This document shows, piece by piece, positions 7,296-16,115 of a stretch of DNA of 64,000 bases. The position numbers were made by a program, and so were the translations under genes. Numbering within the stretch: position 1 is the stretch's first letter; each line of letters starts with the position of its first letter. This stretch comes from a virus, in IMG/VR virus record IMGVR_UViG_3300036800_000311, positions 1-64,000 of that record; one strand, written 5' to 3'. Below the pieces are notes generated by a model. It was not told the DNA's origin, ran no database searches, and saw only the letters and a program-made list of their open reading frames with translations.

Positions 7296-7660
7296 GCGTC
7301 AACTCCACCACGAAGACGGGCCTCACGGCCCCGAAGGACGGCCTCGACGCCCGCGTCGGCCGCGAGATGGGCCGCGAGATGGGCTGGCTCCTTCGACGGA
7401 CGAAGCGCGTCGAGGAACTCCTCGCCGTCCCGGAGGTCATGGCCATGGCCGACGAGCTCGCGCGACACATGGAGCGCTGGTCCGCAGAGGAGGGCGTCGC
7501 GGTCAAGGACCTCGACGTGACGATCCTCCCGACCCAGACGAAGACGTACGTCACGATCGCCTTCGGCGCCCGGACGTGCGTACCGTGCCACGGGACGGGG
7601 CGCGTCGGCGGTGAGGGGATCAACTACTGCCCGGCGTGCGGCGGATCGGGCTTCCGTTGA
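7292..7660 (+). CDS. Small protein with DnaJ-like zinc-binding tail
   Basis: 122 residues, ATG overlapping the previous stop (ATGA). The N-terminal two thirds is helical and charged (VGREMGREMGWLLRRTKRVEELL). The C terminus carries two CxxCxGxG motifs (CVPCHGTGRV, CPACGGSGF) like the DnaJ central zinc domain. No J domain is present. The prohead protease gene just downstream begins with the same motif, so the two may be related by duplication or act on the same partner. Confidence 0.65.
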   Translation: MSVNSTTKTGLTAPKDGLDARVGREMGREMGWLLRRTKRVEELLAVPEVMAMADELARHMERWSAEEGVAVKDLDVTILPTQTKTYVTIAFGARTCVPCHGTGRVGGEGINYCPACGGSGFR

Positions 7661-7827
7661 GGATCCTCCGCGGGATCCTGGCGGTCGTCTTCTTCGCCAT
7701 GGCCGACGTAGCGGAGTACCTCGCCCAGGCCTGCGAGGAGGGCGCGTGCGAGCCCACGGGCACCTTCGGGGTGTCCTTGTCTTCCAACGGCCACAGCGCG
7801 GCCACCATCACCCTCACAGAGGAGTAG
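7657..7827 (+). CDS. Small hydrophobic protein
   Basis: About 56 residues from TTG 7657, which overlaps the previous stop (TTGA); GTG 7636 in the same frame is an alternative. Residues 3-14 are hydrophobic (ILRGILAVVFFAM), suggesting membrane association. The rest is Ser/Thr/Glu-rich. No family recognised. Confidence 0.4.
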   Translation: MRILRGILAVVFFAMADVAEYLAQACEEGACEPTGTFGVSLSSNGHSAATITLTEE

Positions 7828-7829
7828 CG

Positions 7830-9506
7830 ATGAACTCACCATGGCGACGGATGCGAGAGGCCGGTGCCGCCGCGACCCTGCCGCAGCTGCAGCGCGGCGA
7901 GGCCGACACCAGCCCGAGCGGCGACGGAGACGAAGACGATCAGACCTGCCCGACGTGCGGCGGCGAGGCGATCGTCGACGGCGAGGTCTGCGGGACCTGC
8001 AACGGCTCCGGGTCGATCATGCGGGAGGCGGACCCGAAGACGAAGACCTGCCCGGTGTGCAAGGGTAAGGGGAAGATCGCGGGGGGCCTACCGTGCAAGG
8101 CGTGCGACGGGAAGGGCGTCGTCCCGGTCGACTGGAAGCCCGCGCCTCCGTCCGACGGCCCGCCGTGGGCGAAGGGCAAGGAGGCCGAGGCGTTCGCCGG
8201 GATGATGGCTCGGATCAACGCCCTGGAGGACGGCCTCCGGGAGACGGCGAGCCTTCGCGAGTCGAAGCCGGGCTCGATGGCGGCGGTCTACTCGAACCCG
8301 ACTCGGGTGAGGACCAGCGACGGCCGCGAGGGCTACAAGGTCGTCCTGATTCGCGAGGGGAAGGGCAACGCGGAGGACGACAACTGGTACACGTCCGGCG
8401 CGATCAAGGAGATGTGCGAGTCCGGGGTCGCGGAGGGGATGCAGGCGTACGCCAACCACCCGGACCTCGAGGAGGAGGAGAACCGGCCGGAGCGCGACGT
8501 CAAGCATCTCGTCGGCTCCTACGCGGACGTGACGTTCAAGGAGGCCGGGGGGAAGCCGCGGGCCGAGGCCGTCTTCGTGCCGCTCTCGACCGACGAGAAC
8601 CACCCCACGTACGGCTGGGTCGTCACCCTGGCCGAGGCCGCGAGTAAGAGCACCGCCCCCCAGCCGCTCTGCGGGATCAGCCTGTACGGCTTCTCCGCGG
8701 GCGACTTCGGGCAGCGACCGGATCTTTCCGAGGGACGAGTCGTGACGCTGATCCGCCCGACCTCGGGCGACGTCGTCACCAACGCAGGAGCGGGCGGCGA
8801 GTTCGTCCGACGACTCATGGAGAGCGCTCGACGCCTCCGTCGAGCAACCACAACCGAGAGGACAGAACCGATGGAGATCGGAACGTTCAAGACGCAGATG
8901 GCGGAGGCCCTCAAGACTCTCCGCGAGGCCGACACCGACGAGAAGCGGACGACCGCGATGAAGGAGGTCGAGCGGCTGGAGGGCGAGGCGAGCAAGATCG
9001 ACGCGCCCGCCGCGATGCCGAGCACGGTCGAGGCGATGACCGAGGCCGCTCCGGCGCTGGTCAAGACGCTTCGCGAGGCCGCGACGAAGAAGGTCGAGGA
9101 GGAGAAGGAGGCGCTCGCGACCCAGCTGCGCGAGGCCCAGGCCAAGCTCAGCGAGGCGGACACCTTCATCTCCGGCATCACCGACGTCCAGGGCTTGGTC
9201 AAGGCGATCCGCGAGGCGGGCGTCACCGACGAGGTCGAGGTTCGGCACTTCGTCCACCAGGCGAAGGTCCGCAAGCTCAGCGAGGCCGCGGACGTCAAGG
9301 ACATGGTCGAGGGAGAGCGCGCCTACGTCAAGGCGCAGGAGGACAAGCAGCTCAAGGCTCTCCGCGAGGCCATGAACGCCTACGATCTCCCCGAGGTCGA
9401 GGGAGCCTTCGGGCGCACGCCGGAGGGCGGAGACACCACCGGGACCGGAGGCGTGGACCTGCTCCGCGAGTCCGGCGTTCCCCTCAAGACCCCGACGGCC
9501 GCGTAG
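7830..9506 (+). CDS. Prohead protease-scaffold fusion with N-terminal zinc domain
   Basis: 558 residues, ATG 7830 after AGAGGAG. Residues 40-92 hold four CxxC pairs (C40/C43, C54/C57, C74/C77, C89/C92) arranged as CxxCxGxG repeats of the DnaJ zinc domain. Residues about 150-310 look like a phage capsid-maturation serine protease, with a likely catalytic His210 in ANHP and Ser284 in GISLYGFS. Residues about 330-530 are a long Glu/Lys/Ala coiled coil typical of an internal scaffold. The protease presumably processes the capsid protein encoded two genes downstream. The zinc domain on such a protease is unusual. Confidence 0.75.
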   Translation: MNSPWRRMREAGAAATLPQLQRGEADTSPSGDGDEDDQTCPTCGGEAIVDGEVCGTCNGSGSIMREADPKTKTCPVCKGKGKIAGGLPCKACDGKGVVPVDWKPAPPSDGPPWAKGKEAEAFAGMMARINALEDGLRETASLRESKPGSMAAVYSNPTRVRTSDGREGYKVVLIREGKGNAEDDNWYTSGAIKEMCESGVAEGMQAYANHPDLEEEENRPERDVKHLVGSYADVTFKEAGGKPRAEAVFVPLSTDENHPTYGWVVTLAEAASKSTAPQPLCGISLYGFSAGDFGQRPDLSEGRVVTLIRPTSGDVVTNAGAGGEFVRRLMESARRLRRATTTERTEPMEIGTFKTQMAEALKTLREADTDEKRTTAMKEVERLEGEASKIDAPAAMPSTVEAMTEAAPALVKTLREAATKKVEEEKEALATQLREAQAKLSEADTFISGITDVQGLVKAIREAGVTDEVEVRHFVHQAKVRKLSEAADVKDMVEGERAYVKAQEDKQLKALREAMNAYDLPEVEGAFGRTPEGGDTTGTGGVDLLRESGVPLKTPTAA

Positions 9507-9543
9507 AGCGCCCGCTACCTCGATCAAGAAGGAGACGACCAAC

Positions 9544-10224
9544 ATGCGTTCACAGCGCTACATGGCGCGCGAGCGGAACATCCTCGGGCGCAAGATCACG
9601 CGGACCGCGCTCAACATCGCGCGGATCGCGGGACTGCCGAGGGAGGAGCTGCTCGACCTGCTCGACCTCGGCTTCCAGCTGCCGTACCGCGGCGGCACGA
9701 CCCCGCAGAACCAGACGGGGGTCAACCCCGTCTACTTCCCGCGGGCGCTCGCCGTCACGACGGACCAGACGATCAACCAGGGCGACATGGTCTGGTGGGA
9801 CAGCGTGAACTTCACGCTCAAGCCGCTGACCAACCTCAACCAGGTCGCGGTCGGCCTCGGGACCGGCGGCTACTGCGGGATCGCGGCGGGGACGAACAAC
9901 CCGGGCGTCTACCCGAACCCTCCCGGCGGGATCCCCTCGGAGGCCCTCCCGGGCATCGAGGTCCAGATGGGCGGCGCCGTCCACATCAACACGACCGTCG
10001 GGGAGACGTACAACCCATTCCAGCCCGTGACGGTCGGGGCGGACGCCCAGACGGTCTCGGAGGGCGCGGAGACGACCGCGGACACCGTCGGCCGGATCAT
10101 CGTCCCGCCGCCGGTCACCGCTCGCTCGGGGCCGGGCGCGACGCCCGTCCCGGAGACGGTCGTCGGCGGCACCCGTCCGCTGATGTGGATCGTCCGTCAG
10201 TACCCGTCCACCCTCATCGCCTAA
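9544..10224 (+). CDS. Capsid decoration-like protein
   Basis: 226 residues with AAGGAGA before the ATG, between protease/scaffold and major capsid genes, the usual place for a decoration or head-stabilising protein. A basic N-terminal helix (ARERNILGRKITRTALNIARI) precedes a beta-rich body with ALAVTTDQTINQGDMVWWD, a phrase seen in such proteins. The function is inferred from context and composition. Confidence 0.6.
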   Translation: MRSQRYMARERNILGRKITRTALNIARIAGLPREELLDLLDLGFQLPYRGGTTPQNQTGVNPVYFPRALAVTTDQTINQGDMVWWDSVNFTLKPLTNLNQVAVGLGTGGYCGIAAGTNNPGVYPNPPGGIPSEALPGIEVQMGGAVHINTTVGETYNPFQPVTVGADAQTVSEGAETTADTVGRIIVPPPVTARSGPGATPVPETVVGGTRPLMWIVRQYPSTLIA

Positions 10225-10255
10225 TCGTAGGTTCAGAAAGGAGTATGAGCACCTA

Positions 10256-11413
10256 ATGGATCTACGAGAGATTCAGAACAGGCGGATCGAGAAGATCCGC
10301 GAGTCGTCGCGGTCTCAGGTGATGACCGCGTGCGGCATCGACCCCGACCTGATCGAGTGGTTCGATCCGTCGCTGTCGGTCAAGGGCCTCCGCGAGGCGA
10401 CCTACAAGGGCAAGCGAGCGACCTTCGGGTCGAACACCATGCGGGAGGCCAGCGCCGAGTCGTCCTTCGGGGCGCTTCTGCGCGCGGGCGTGAACAACTT
10501 CATGTTCGACGCCTACCAGACCGTTCCGACGATCTACCAGGACCTCGTCCGGGTGGCCTCGTCGAACAAGTACGAGGAGCTGTACGCCCCTCTGTACAAC
10601 TCAGAGCTGCCGCAGGAGGTCTTCCCGAGCGAGCCGTTCGACGACTCGCGCATCATCGGGCTCGACGTCCATGTCCGCAACCGCAAGTTCGGCCGGATGC
10701 TCGCGTTCGAGCGCGAGCTCGTCGACGACGACATGACCGGTCAGATCACGCAGCGGGCGGCGAACCTCGGCGAGATGATGCGCTACGTCGAGGAGCTCCA
10801 GGTGATGATCGCGCTGGAGGGCGCCGTCAACCCGCAGACCGGAGGCGCGGGGTACTCGTTCTCGGCCCTCGGGAACGCGCTCCAGACCCCCGGGCAGCTG
10901 AGCCAGCCGAACCTGGAGACGGCGGACATCCAGCTCCAGAACATGGTCGACCCGCTGGGCGACTTCATGCTCGTCACGCCGGACACCGTCCTCGTGTCTC
11001 CGGCGGACAAGTTCAACATCCTGAAGCTGCTCAACTCGACGCTGCAGCCCTCGGTGCCTGGTGCCGCCGGTACCACGCTCTCGAACGCCGCGGCCGGGAC
11101 GACCGGCTTCACGATGACGATCAACCCGCTCCAGGGCGAGTACGCCGCGAAGGTCTCGCGGTTCCTCCCCGGGGCGACGTCGGCCCAGGGCGGGCCGGGA
11201 CTCAAGGGTCCGGGCCTCGACGGTGCCCACGGCTCGTGGTTCCTGATGCAGACGAAGAAGTCGATCGTCTTCCAGGACCGCGATCCCCTGGAGGTCCTCC
11301 AGGAGGCCCCGAACGCGGGCACGGCGTTCGCGTTCGACCAGTACCGCTACCGCGTCCGCCGACGCTTCGCGGTGAGGGTCATTGATCCCAGGTTTATCCT
11401 GTTAGGAAATTGA
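10256..11413 (+). CDS. Major capsid protein
   Basis: 385 residues, ATG preceded by AAAGGAGT. HK97-fold-type features: a helical N-terminal arm, a long E-loop-like region (RNRKFGRMLAFERELVDDD), and a C-terminal domain ending in YRYRVRRRFAVRVIDPRF. It follows protease/scaffold and decoration genes as in many siphophages. The last dozen codons (ATT GAT ... TTA GGA AAT) are richer in A/T than the rest of the gene, and an HNH gene begins 45 bases later. This suggests the 3' end was altered when the mobile gene arrived. Confidence 0.85.
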   Translation: MDLREIQNRRIEKIRESSRSQVMTACGIDPDLIEWFDPSLSVKGLREATYKGKRATFGSNTMREASAESSFGALLRAGVNNFMFDAYQTVPTIYQDLVRVASSNKYEELYAPLYNSELPQEVFPSEPFDDSRIIGLDVHVRNRKFGRMLAFERELVDDDMTGQITQRAANLGEMMRYVEELQVMIALEGAVNPQTGGAGYSFSALGNALQTPGQLSQPNLETADIQLQNMVDPLGDFMLVTPDTVLVSPADKFNILKLLNSTLQPSVPGAAGTTLSNAAAGTTGFTMTINPLQGEYAAKVSRFLPGATSAQGGPGLKGPGLDGAHGSWFLMQTKKSIVFQDRDPLEVLQEAPNAGTAFAFDQYRYRVRRRFAVRVIDPRFILLGN

Positions 11414-11458
11414 ACGGGTGAACTAGGGTGACCGCAGGTTGAGCGCTACGATGACAGA

Positions 11459-12583
11459 GTGGCGTTCGCGGTCGAGTGGGCTGAAGAAGAGGAAGCATAC
11501 GAAGTAATCCTGCGTGGCGATCCGTGCTCCTACTGTGGCTCGGTCGCCACGCAGGTGGATCACATAGTCGCGCGATTTAGGGGTGGCGCGGACGACTGGG
11601 GCAATAAGACGACCAGCTGCGAGCGCTGCAATCAGAGTAAGAGCGATCACTCGCTGCTCTGGTTCCTCTATAAACGGGCGTATCCCGACCGCTTCCCTCC
11701 GCAGCCCAGGGTTGGCGTACGTATGCGCTATCCAGGCGGTTGGGACGCGCGGGTTCGAGGGCCTCGCGGCAGGGTGTTGCTGGGTGCCTTCGCAACCGCA
11801 GAGGAGGCTACGAGGGCAACGGAGGACTGGGAGCGCGCACATCCCGTACAACTCAGCGAGCGCGAGCGCGAACTTCGTGGGCGCGAGGCACGGGTCAAGC
11901 AGTTATGGAATTCCGGCGAGTCGGTCAAGGGGATCGCCGTGCTTCTGGGTATAACGCCTAGTCTGGTTAGCGGCTCGATTGACCGTCTGCGCCGATGCGG
12001 AGAAGATCTTGTCTACGCGCGCGGAGGCCCTGGTAAGCCGCGTGCGGCACGGGCTGGTATAAGTGGAGACCGACGCGGGTATTCGTATAACCAGCAAAGC
12101 GCAAGGTGGCCGTGGTTGGTCCAGGTGAGTTTCGGGTCTCGTAGGCTTCGGGTTAGGTTTGCGACCGAGGCCGAGGCGCAGGTCGCGGTAGGTGAGTTTC
12201 GCGCGCGGTGCGCCCAGGAAAGACCTAGTCCGAGGTGTCGCCTCGAGGCGCTCCGCCTACAGAAGGGGCTCACGCAAGACGAGCTAGCGAAGGCCGCTGG
12301 CATTACTGACGCTACCGTACGCGGGCTCGAAAACGGATCCGTCAAGAAGCCGCGTAGGGCGACTAGAGAAGGCCTGGCGAGGGTATTGGGCGTGGCCGAC
12401 GAGGAACTCTTCGCGGATCACGAGCCCCTCGTCGGTTCACAACCTGTGGCGCGCGTTGTGCGACCCGAGGTATGCGTAGCGCGAGACACCGAGGATGCCG
12501 ACCGTCCCTGGGTGGTTACGGGTCGCTACGCGACGGTAGGAGAAGCTCAAGCGGCCCTTGAAGTACTCCGCTCATCGCATTAG
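11459..12583 (+). CDS. HNH homing endonuclease with AP2-like and XRE-type DNA-binding domains
   Basis: 374 residues. Residues 20-62 are an HNH module (C23/C26, D34-H35, N49, C54/C57). Residues about 80-115 and 210-245 resemble AP2-like modules (WDARVRGPRGRVLLGAFATAEEA; WLVQVSFGSRRLRVRFATEAEA). Residues 130-165 hold an HTH (ESVKGIAVLLGITPSLVSGS). Residues 255-300 are a Cro/XRE HTH (GLTQDELAKAAGITDATVRGLENG). Base and codon use are less GC-rich than the flanking structural genes, a sign of transfer. No ribosome-binding site is seen at GTG 11459; a TACGAT -10-like hexamer ends eight bases earlier, suggesting a leaderless message. Confidence 0.85.
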   Translation: MAFAVEWAEEEEAYEVILRGDPCSYCGSVATQVDHIVARFRGGADDWGNKTTSCERCNQSKSDHSLLWFLYKRAYPDRFPPQPRVGVRMRYPGGWDARVRGPRGRVLLGAFATAEEATRATEDWERAHPVQLSERERELRGREARVKQLWNSGESVKGIAVLLGITPSLVSGSIDRLRRCGEDLVYARGGPGKPRAARAGISGDRRGYSYNQQSARWPWLVQVSFGSRRLRVRFATEAEAQVAVGEFRARCAQERPSPRCRLEALRLQKGLTQDELAKAAGITDATVRGLENGSVKKPRRATREGLARVLGVADEELFADHEPLVGSQPVARVVRPEVCVARDTEDADRPWVVTGRYATVGEAQAALEVLRSSH

Positions 12584-12604
12584 ACCTACCGGGAGGGGAG
12601 GACC

Positions 12605-13723
12605 ATGGGTTCCTACACCAACGCCGACGGCTCGCGGGTGGAGTTCACCGACTCGGACACGATCCGCGACGTCGCGGATCTCTGGGCCGTCGTCCGGGGC
12701 GAGTACAACGGGACGCCGTCGATGGAGAACGCCCAGCTCGAGGCGATGCTCTCCGACCTGGAGGCCGGGCGACCGCTCTCCGACGCGGAGTTCGGCGTCC
12801 TGCATCAGCTTCGCGGGCGGTACGCCGCAGCGCTGGAGGCGTTCCGCGCCTCGCCGGAGAACGAGGCGGAGGGCTACGTCCCCGCCCCGGACGTCGGCAG
12901 CGCGCGGGTCATGGAGTCCCTGCGGGTGATGCCGCCGAGCGCCCTGCGCAGGCTGCGGGAGGCCGAGGCGCCCTCGTCCGCGGGGGGGAACTCCGGCGCG
13001 ATGATCGCGCTCTTCCCCGAGGCGGACGTCGCGGAGAGGCTGGCCGTCCCGGGTGGCCTGCCCGCGGGTGAGCTTCACCTCACGCTCGCGTTCCTCGGGA
13101 GCGCGTCGATGATCGCCGACGCGGAGCGGCTCCGGAACGTCGTCGGGCGCTGGGCGTCCGCGACGGCGCCGCTGACGGGCGAGGTCTCCGGCGTCGGGCA
13201 GTTCACCGCGCTCGCTCAGCCGGTCACGTACGCCTCCGTCGACCTGCCGCGGCTCCCCGCCGCCCGCGAGGACCTCGTCGAGCGCCTCTCGTCCGCCGGG
13301 ATCGCCCCGAGCTCAACGCACGGCTTCTCTCCGCACATGACGCTCTCGAACGACCTCCGGAAGGTCGACGCCGAGAACGTCCCGCTGACCTTCGACCACG
13401 CGACGCTCTGCCTCGGTGACGAGCGCTGGAACTTCCCGCTCTCCGGCCTCGGCGATCGCTCGATGCGCCTGTCCGAGGTGCTGCGACTGGCCGACGCCTG
13501 CGAGCGGATGCGCGAGGACGCGCCCGTCCCGCTCGCCGTCGGCGATCACGTTCGGGACTCACTCCCGGATCTCTCCCTCGGCCGCGACGGTGTGGTGGTC
13601 GGCGGGCACGTCGAGGCTGACGGCGCGATCACGCACGACGTCGCCTACGACGACGGCGCGGTCCAACGGCGCGTCCGCGAGTATGAGTTGAGGTACATCG
13701 CGGACGGGGGACGGGACCTGTGA
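12605..13723 (+). CDS. Protein with 2H phosphoesterase (2'-5' RNA ligase-like) domain
   Basis: 372 residues, ATG after GGGGAGGA. Residues about 130-285 form a 2H phosphoesterase domain with both catalytic HxT motifs, H158-x-T160 (ELHLTLAFLG) and H244-x-T246 (FSPHMTLSN). The family cleaves or joins 2',3'/2',5' phosphodiester bonds. The phage members include Acb1, which destroys cyclic-nucleotide signals of CBASS immunity; others act in RNA repair. N-terminal 110 residues are helical and unknown, and the C-terminal 80 look like a separate small beta domain. It sits among head genes, so it may be packaged in the virion. Confidence 0.7.
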   Translation: MGSYTNADGSRVEFTDSDTIRDVADLWAVVRGEYNGTPSMENAQLEAMLSDLEAGRPLSDAEFGVLHQLRGRYAAALEAFRASPENEAEGYVPAPDVGSARVMESLRVMPPSALRRLREAEAPSSAGGNSGAMIALFPEADVAERLAVPGGLPAGELHLTLAFLGSASMIADAERLRNVVGRWASATAPLTGEVSGVGQFTALAQPVTYASVDLPRLPAAREDLVERLSSAGIAPSSTHGFSPHMTLSNDLRKVDAENVPLTFDHATLCLGDERWNFPLSGLGDRSMRLSEVLRLADACERMREDAPVPLAVGDHVRDSLPDLSLGRDGVVVGGHVEADGAITHDVAYDDGAVQRRVREYELRYIADGGRDL

Positions 13724-14124
13724 CCTACGACGTCCGCGGTGACCTCGACGAGGCGTACGAGGTCCACGCGCCGGTCCGCGTCCCGGACCTCCTGAGCCTC
13801 GCCCTGGGGGAGTCCGCCTTCGTCGCCGGGCACCGCTTCGACCTCCAGATCTACGTCTCCCCCGGCTTCGTCTCCCCCCGGCTGACCGTGACCCGCTTCT
13901 ACTGGGGCGCGACGCCGCCGACGGTGATCGACTTCCGCCGGGACGTTCGCTCCCCGGCGGAGCTGGAGGCCAAGCGCGCCTTCTTCGCGGATCGAGGGAT
14001 TCGCTACGTCCTCGCGGAGGACGAGTTCGACGAGGACGCCGTTCGCGCCGCCGTGGCGCCGCCGGAGAGCGACGCCCCCGCGCAGCGTCCGATGACCGCC
14101 CCGCGCCGCAGGCGCGATACCTAG
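13720..14124 (+). CDS. Hypothetical head-region protein
   Basis: 134 residues starting at GTG that overlaps the previous stop (GTGA). Beta-rich centre (RFDLQIYVSPGFVSPRLTVTRFYWG), then an acidic helix and a basic tail (APRRRRDT). No family recognised. Position suggests a head or head-completion component. Confidence 0.55.
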   Translation: MTYDVRGDLDEAYEVHAPVRVPDLLSLALGESAFVAGHRFDLQIYVSPGFVSPRLTVTRFYWGATPPTVIDFRRDVRSPAELEAKRAFFADRGIRYVLAEDEFDEDAVRAAVAPPESDAPAQRPMTAPRRRRDT

Positions 14125-14133
14125 GAGAACCCA

Positions 14134-15396
14134 ATGCTGATCGAGATCGGTAACCACTCGGCCAAGGGCGACGTCATCGACGACGCTCCGAAGGTCACGA
14201 CCATCCACATCCCCGAGGCCGACGACGGCTCGACGCACCCCGACGCCGTCTACGACGGTCCGCATCCTCACTCTCCCGCCGACGACGGCACCGTCGGCTC
14301 TCTCGTGACGCCCGGACCGGCGCTCGGCGGCTACACGCACGAGATCGGCGGGATCAAGGTCGCGGACCTCAAGGAGCACCTGATGGACGCGATCCTGATG
14401 CGCGACGGGACCACGAACCTACCGGGCCACGAGATCCTCCTCTCGATCCTTCATCCGTCCGAGGGCGCCTGGATGCGCCACGGCGCGGGCCTCCCGGCCT
14501 GGGTCAGGTGCCTCGATCACCACGGCCTGACCCCGGACGGTCGCTCGAAGGACATCGAGAAGTTCCTGACCTCCTACTGGGGCGCCCCGACGGCGGAGCA
14601 GTACTTCGACACGAAGGACCCGACGGAACTGGCGCTCCAGAAGGAGCTGACGCACTGGACTCGCCACGGCGCCCCGGGCCAGCTCCCCACCGGACTCTCC
14701 CTCCCGGACGCGACGGCGCTCTTCACGAACAACGGCCGGGTCATCTCCAACGTCAACGACGGCGGCGGCCAGGTCGGCGCGATCGGAGCGGGGACGGCCG
14801 CGACCTCGACGACGTTCACGACGGCGTCGACGTTCACGCTGAACCAGTGGGCCGGGTACCGGGTCGTCGTCTACTCGACGACGTCGAACAACATGGTGTG
14901 GGGGAACGTCGTCTCGAACACGTCCGGGGCGAACTCCGTCCTGACCGTCGATCGCTGGTACGTCGCGGCGACCCCGGGCGGCTCGGCGGGCACGACCCCG
15001 ACGACGCCGTGGGGCTTCATGATCCTCGACGGAGGGTTCACGTCGACGTGGTTTGTCGGCCTCGCGACGGGCGCGAACGCCCCCGTCGCGACGGACACGA
15101 CCCTCTCGACGAACGGCAACGCGGAGATCACGACGGGCGGCGGCGGCCTGATCCGGAAGATCGCCCCGTACGCGCAGACGTCCGGGGTGGCGTCCCGGGC
15201 GATCACGCTGACGCCCGTCTTCACGGCGAACGGGACGGACTCCCTCCCGGCGACGGTCACCACGATCGGAGCCCTCTGCTCGATGGTCGTCGGTACCGTC
15301 GGGACGATGAAGTTCGAGACGGCCCTGAACGCGTCCGCGACCCTCTCCGCGTCGGGCGATCAGCTGACCGTTACAGAGACGATCACGGGATCGTGA
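14134..15396 (+). CDS. Structural protein, probably virion surface
   Basis: 420 residues, AGGAGAA before the ATG. The first 190 residues are mixed, with Asp/His-rich segments. The remainder is Gly/Thr/Ser/Ala-rich beta structure (GAGTAATSTTFTTASTFTLN) as in phage surface or fibre proteins. No specific family recognised. Role inferred from composition and neighbours. Confidence 0.6.
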   Translation: MLIEIGNHSAKGDVIDDAPKVTTIHIPEADDGSTHPDAVYDGPHPHSPADDGTVGSLVTPGPALGGYTHEIGGIKVADLKEHLMDAILMRDGTTNLPGHEILLSILHPSEGAWMRHGAGLPAWVRCLDHHGLTPDGRSKDIEKFLTSYWGAPTAEQYFDTKDPTELALQKELTHWTRHGAPGQLPTGLSLPDATALFTNNGRVISNVNDGGGQVGAIGAGTAATSTTFTTASTFTLNQWAGYRVVVYSTTSNNMVWGNVVSNTSGANSVLTVDRWYVAATPGGSAGTTPTTPWGFMILDGGFTSTWFVGLATGANAPVATDTTLSTNGNAEITTGGGGLIRKIAPYAQTSGVASRAITLTPVFTANGTDSLPATVTTIGALCSMVVGTVGTMKFETALNASATLSASGDQLTVTETITGS

Positions 15397-15399
15397 GCC

Positions 15400-16104
15400 G
15401 TGATCACCCCGGACGCGACTCTCGGGGAGGCGGACGCCAACCTGTCCACGGCTGGGGCGGCACCAACCGAGACGCTGACGACGATCAACGCGGCGGCGGC
15501 TGGGACGCGCATCATCGTCGCGGTCTCCTATTGGGCGAGCGCGACGGTGGACAACCTGTCGGGCATCACCATCGGTGGGGTAGCTGCGGTCAATGACGTG
15601 AAGAAGGCGAACGGGTCTGATCATTTCGAGGTCTGGTCGTTGATCGTTGCGGCCGGGTTGGCGTCCTCCTCGTTGATCGTCGCGTCGTTCGCTACGGCAG
15701 TATCGGCTGGTGTCGGCGGGGTCCTCCTTGGCGCGTCCTCGTGGAACGGCATCACTGGCGTCGACACGACCTCGTCGGCGACGACCACGGGGACGAACTT
15801 CGCGTCGGGCTCGGCGAGCAACGCGCTCGCGGATTCTTTGTTCTACGGCGGTGCAGGGAACGAGTGCGCGTCGACGTCTGAGCCGGGGTCGATGACGTCC
15901 GGCACGCAGCTCCACGGCGCGTGGAACGCGAGCGCGGGGCAGGGGTTCAAGACGGGCTACATCATCGCCACGTCGACCGGGTCGCGGAACGTCGCGGGGA
16001 CGTGGACGAACACGTCGACGGCCACTACCGGGGCGCTGGTCATCTACCGAGGTACCGCCGCGCCCGCTCAGTTCTCCCCGATGCGAATGCCGCTCGGGGT
16101 ATAG
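15400..16104 (+). CDS. Structural protein, beta-sandwich type
   Basis: 234 residues from GTG three bases after the preceding stop. Ala/Ser/Thr/Gly-rich with alternating hydrophobic strands (GTRIIVAVSYWASATVDNL; GALVIYRGTAAPAQF), like the jelly-roll domains of phage fibres and head decorations. Codon use differs somewhat from the neighbours (more TCG, TTG and GGG), so it may be an exchanged module. Confidence 0.55.
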   Translation: MITPDATLGEADANLSTAGAAPTETLTTINAAAAGTRIIVAVSYWASATVDNLSGITIGGVAAVNDVKKANGSDHFEVWSLIVAAGLASSSLIVASFATAVSAGVGGVLLGASSWNGITGVDTTSSATTTGTNFASGSASNALADSLFYGGAGNECASTSEPGSMTSGTQLHGAWNASAGQGFKTGYIIATSTGSRNVAGTWTNTSTATTGALVIYRGTAAPAQFSPMRMPLGV

Positions 16105-16115
16105 AGGGAGGTTCC

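Noticed and set aside
11400-12600. Group I intron around the HNH gene
   Set aside because: The capsid frame ends with its own stop before the HNH gene, and I found no downstream exon or recognisable intron core.
14419-15915. 498-codon minus-strand frame
   Set aside because: Arg-rich mirror of two structural genes; no motif or ribosome-binding site.
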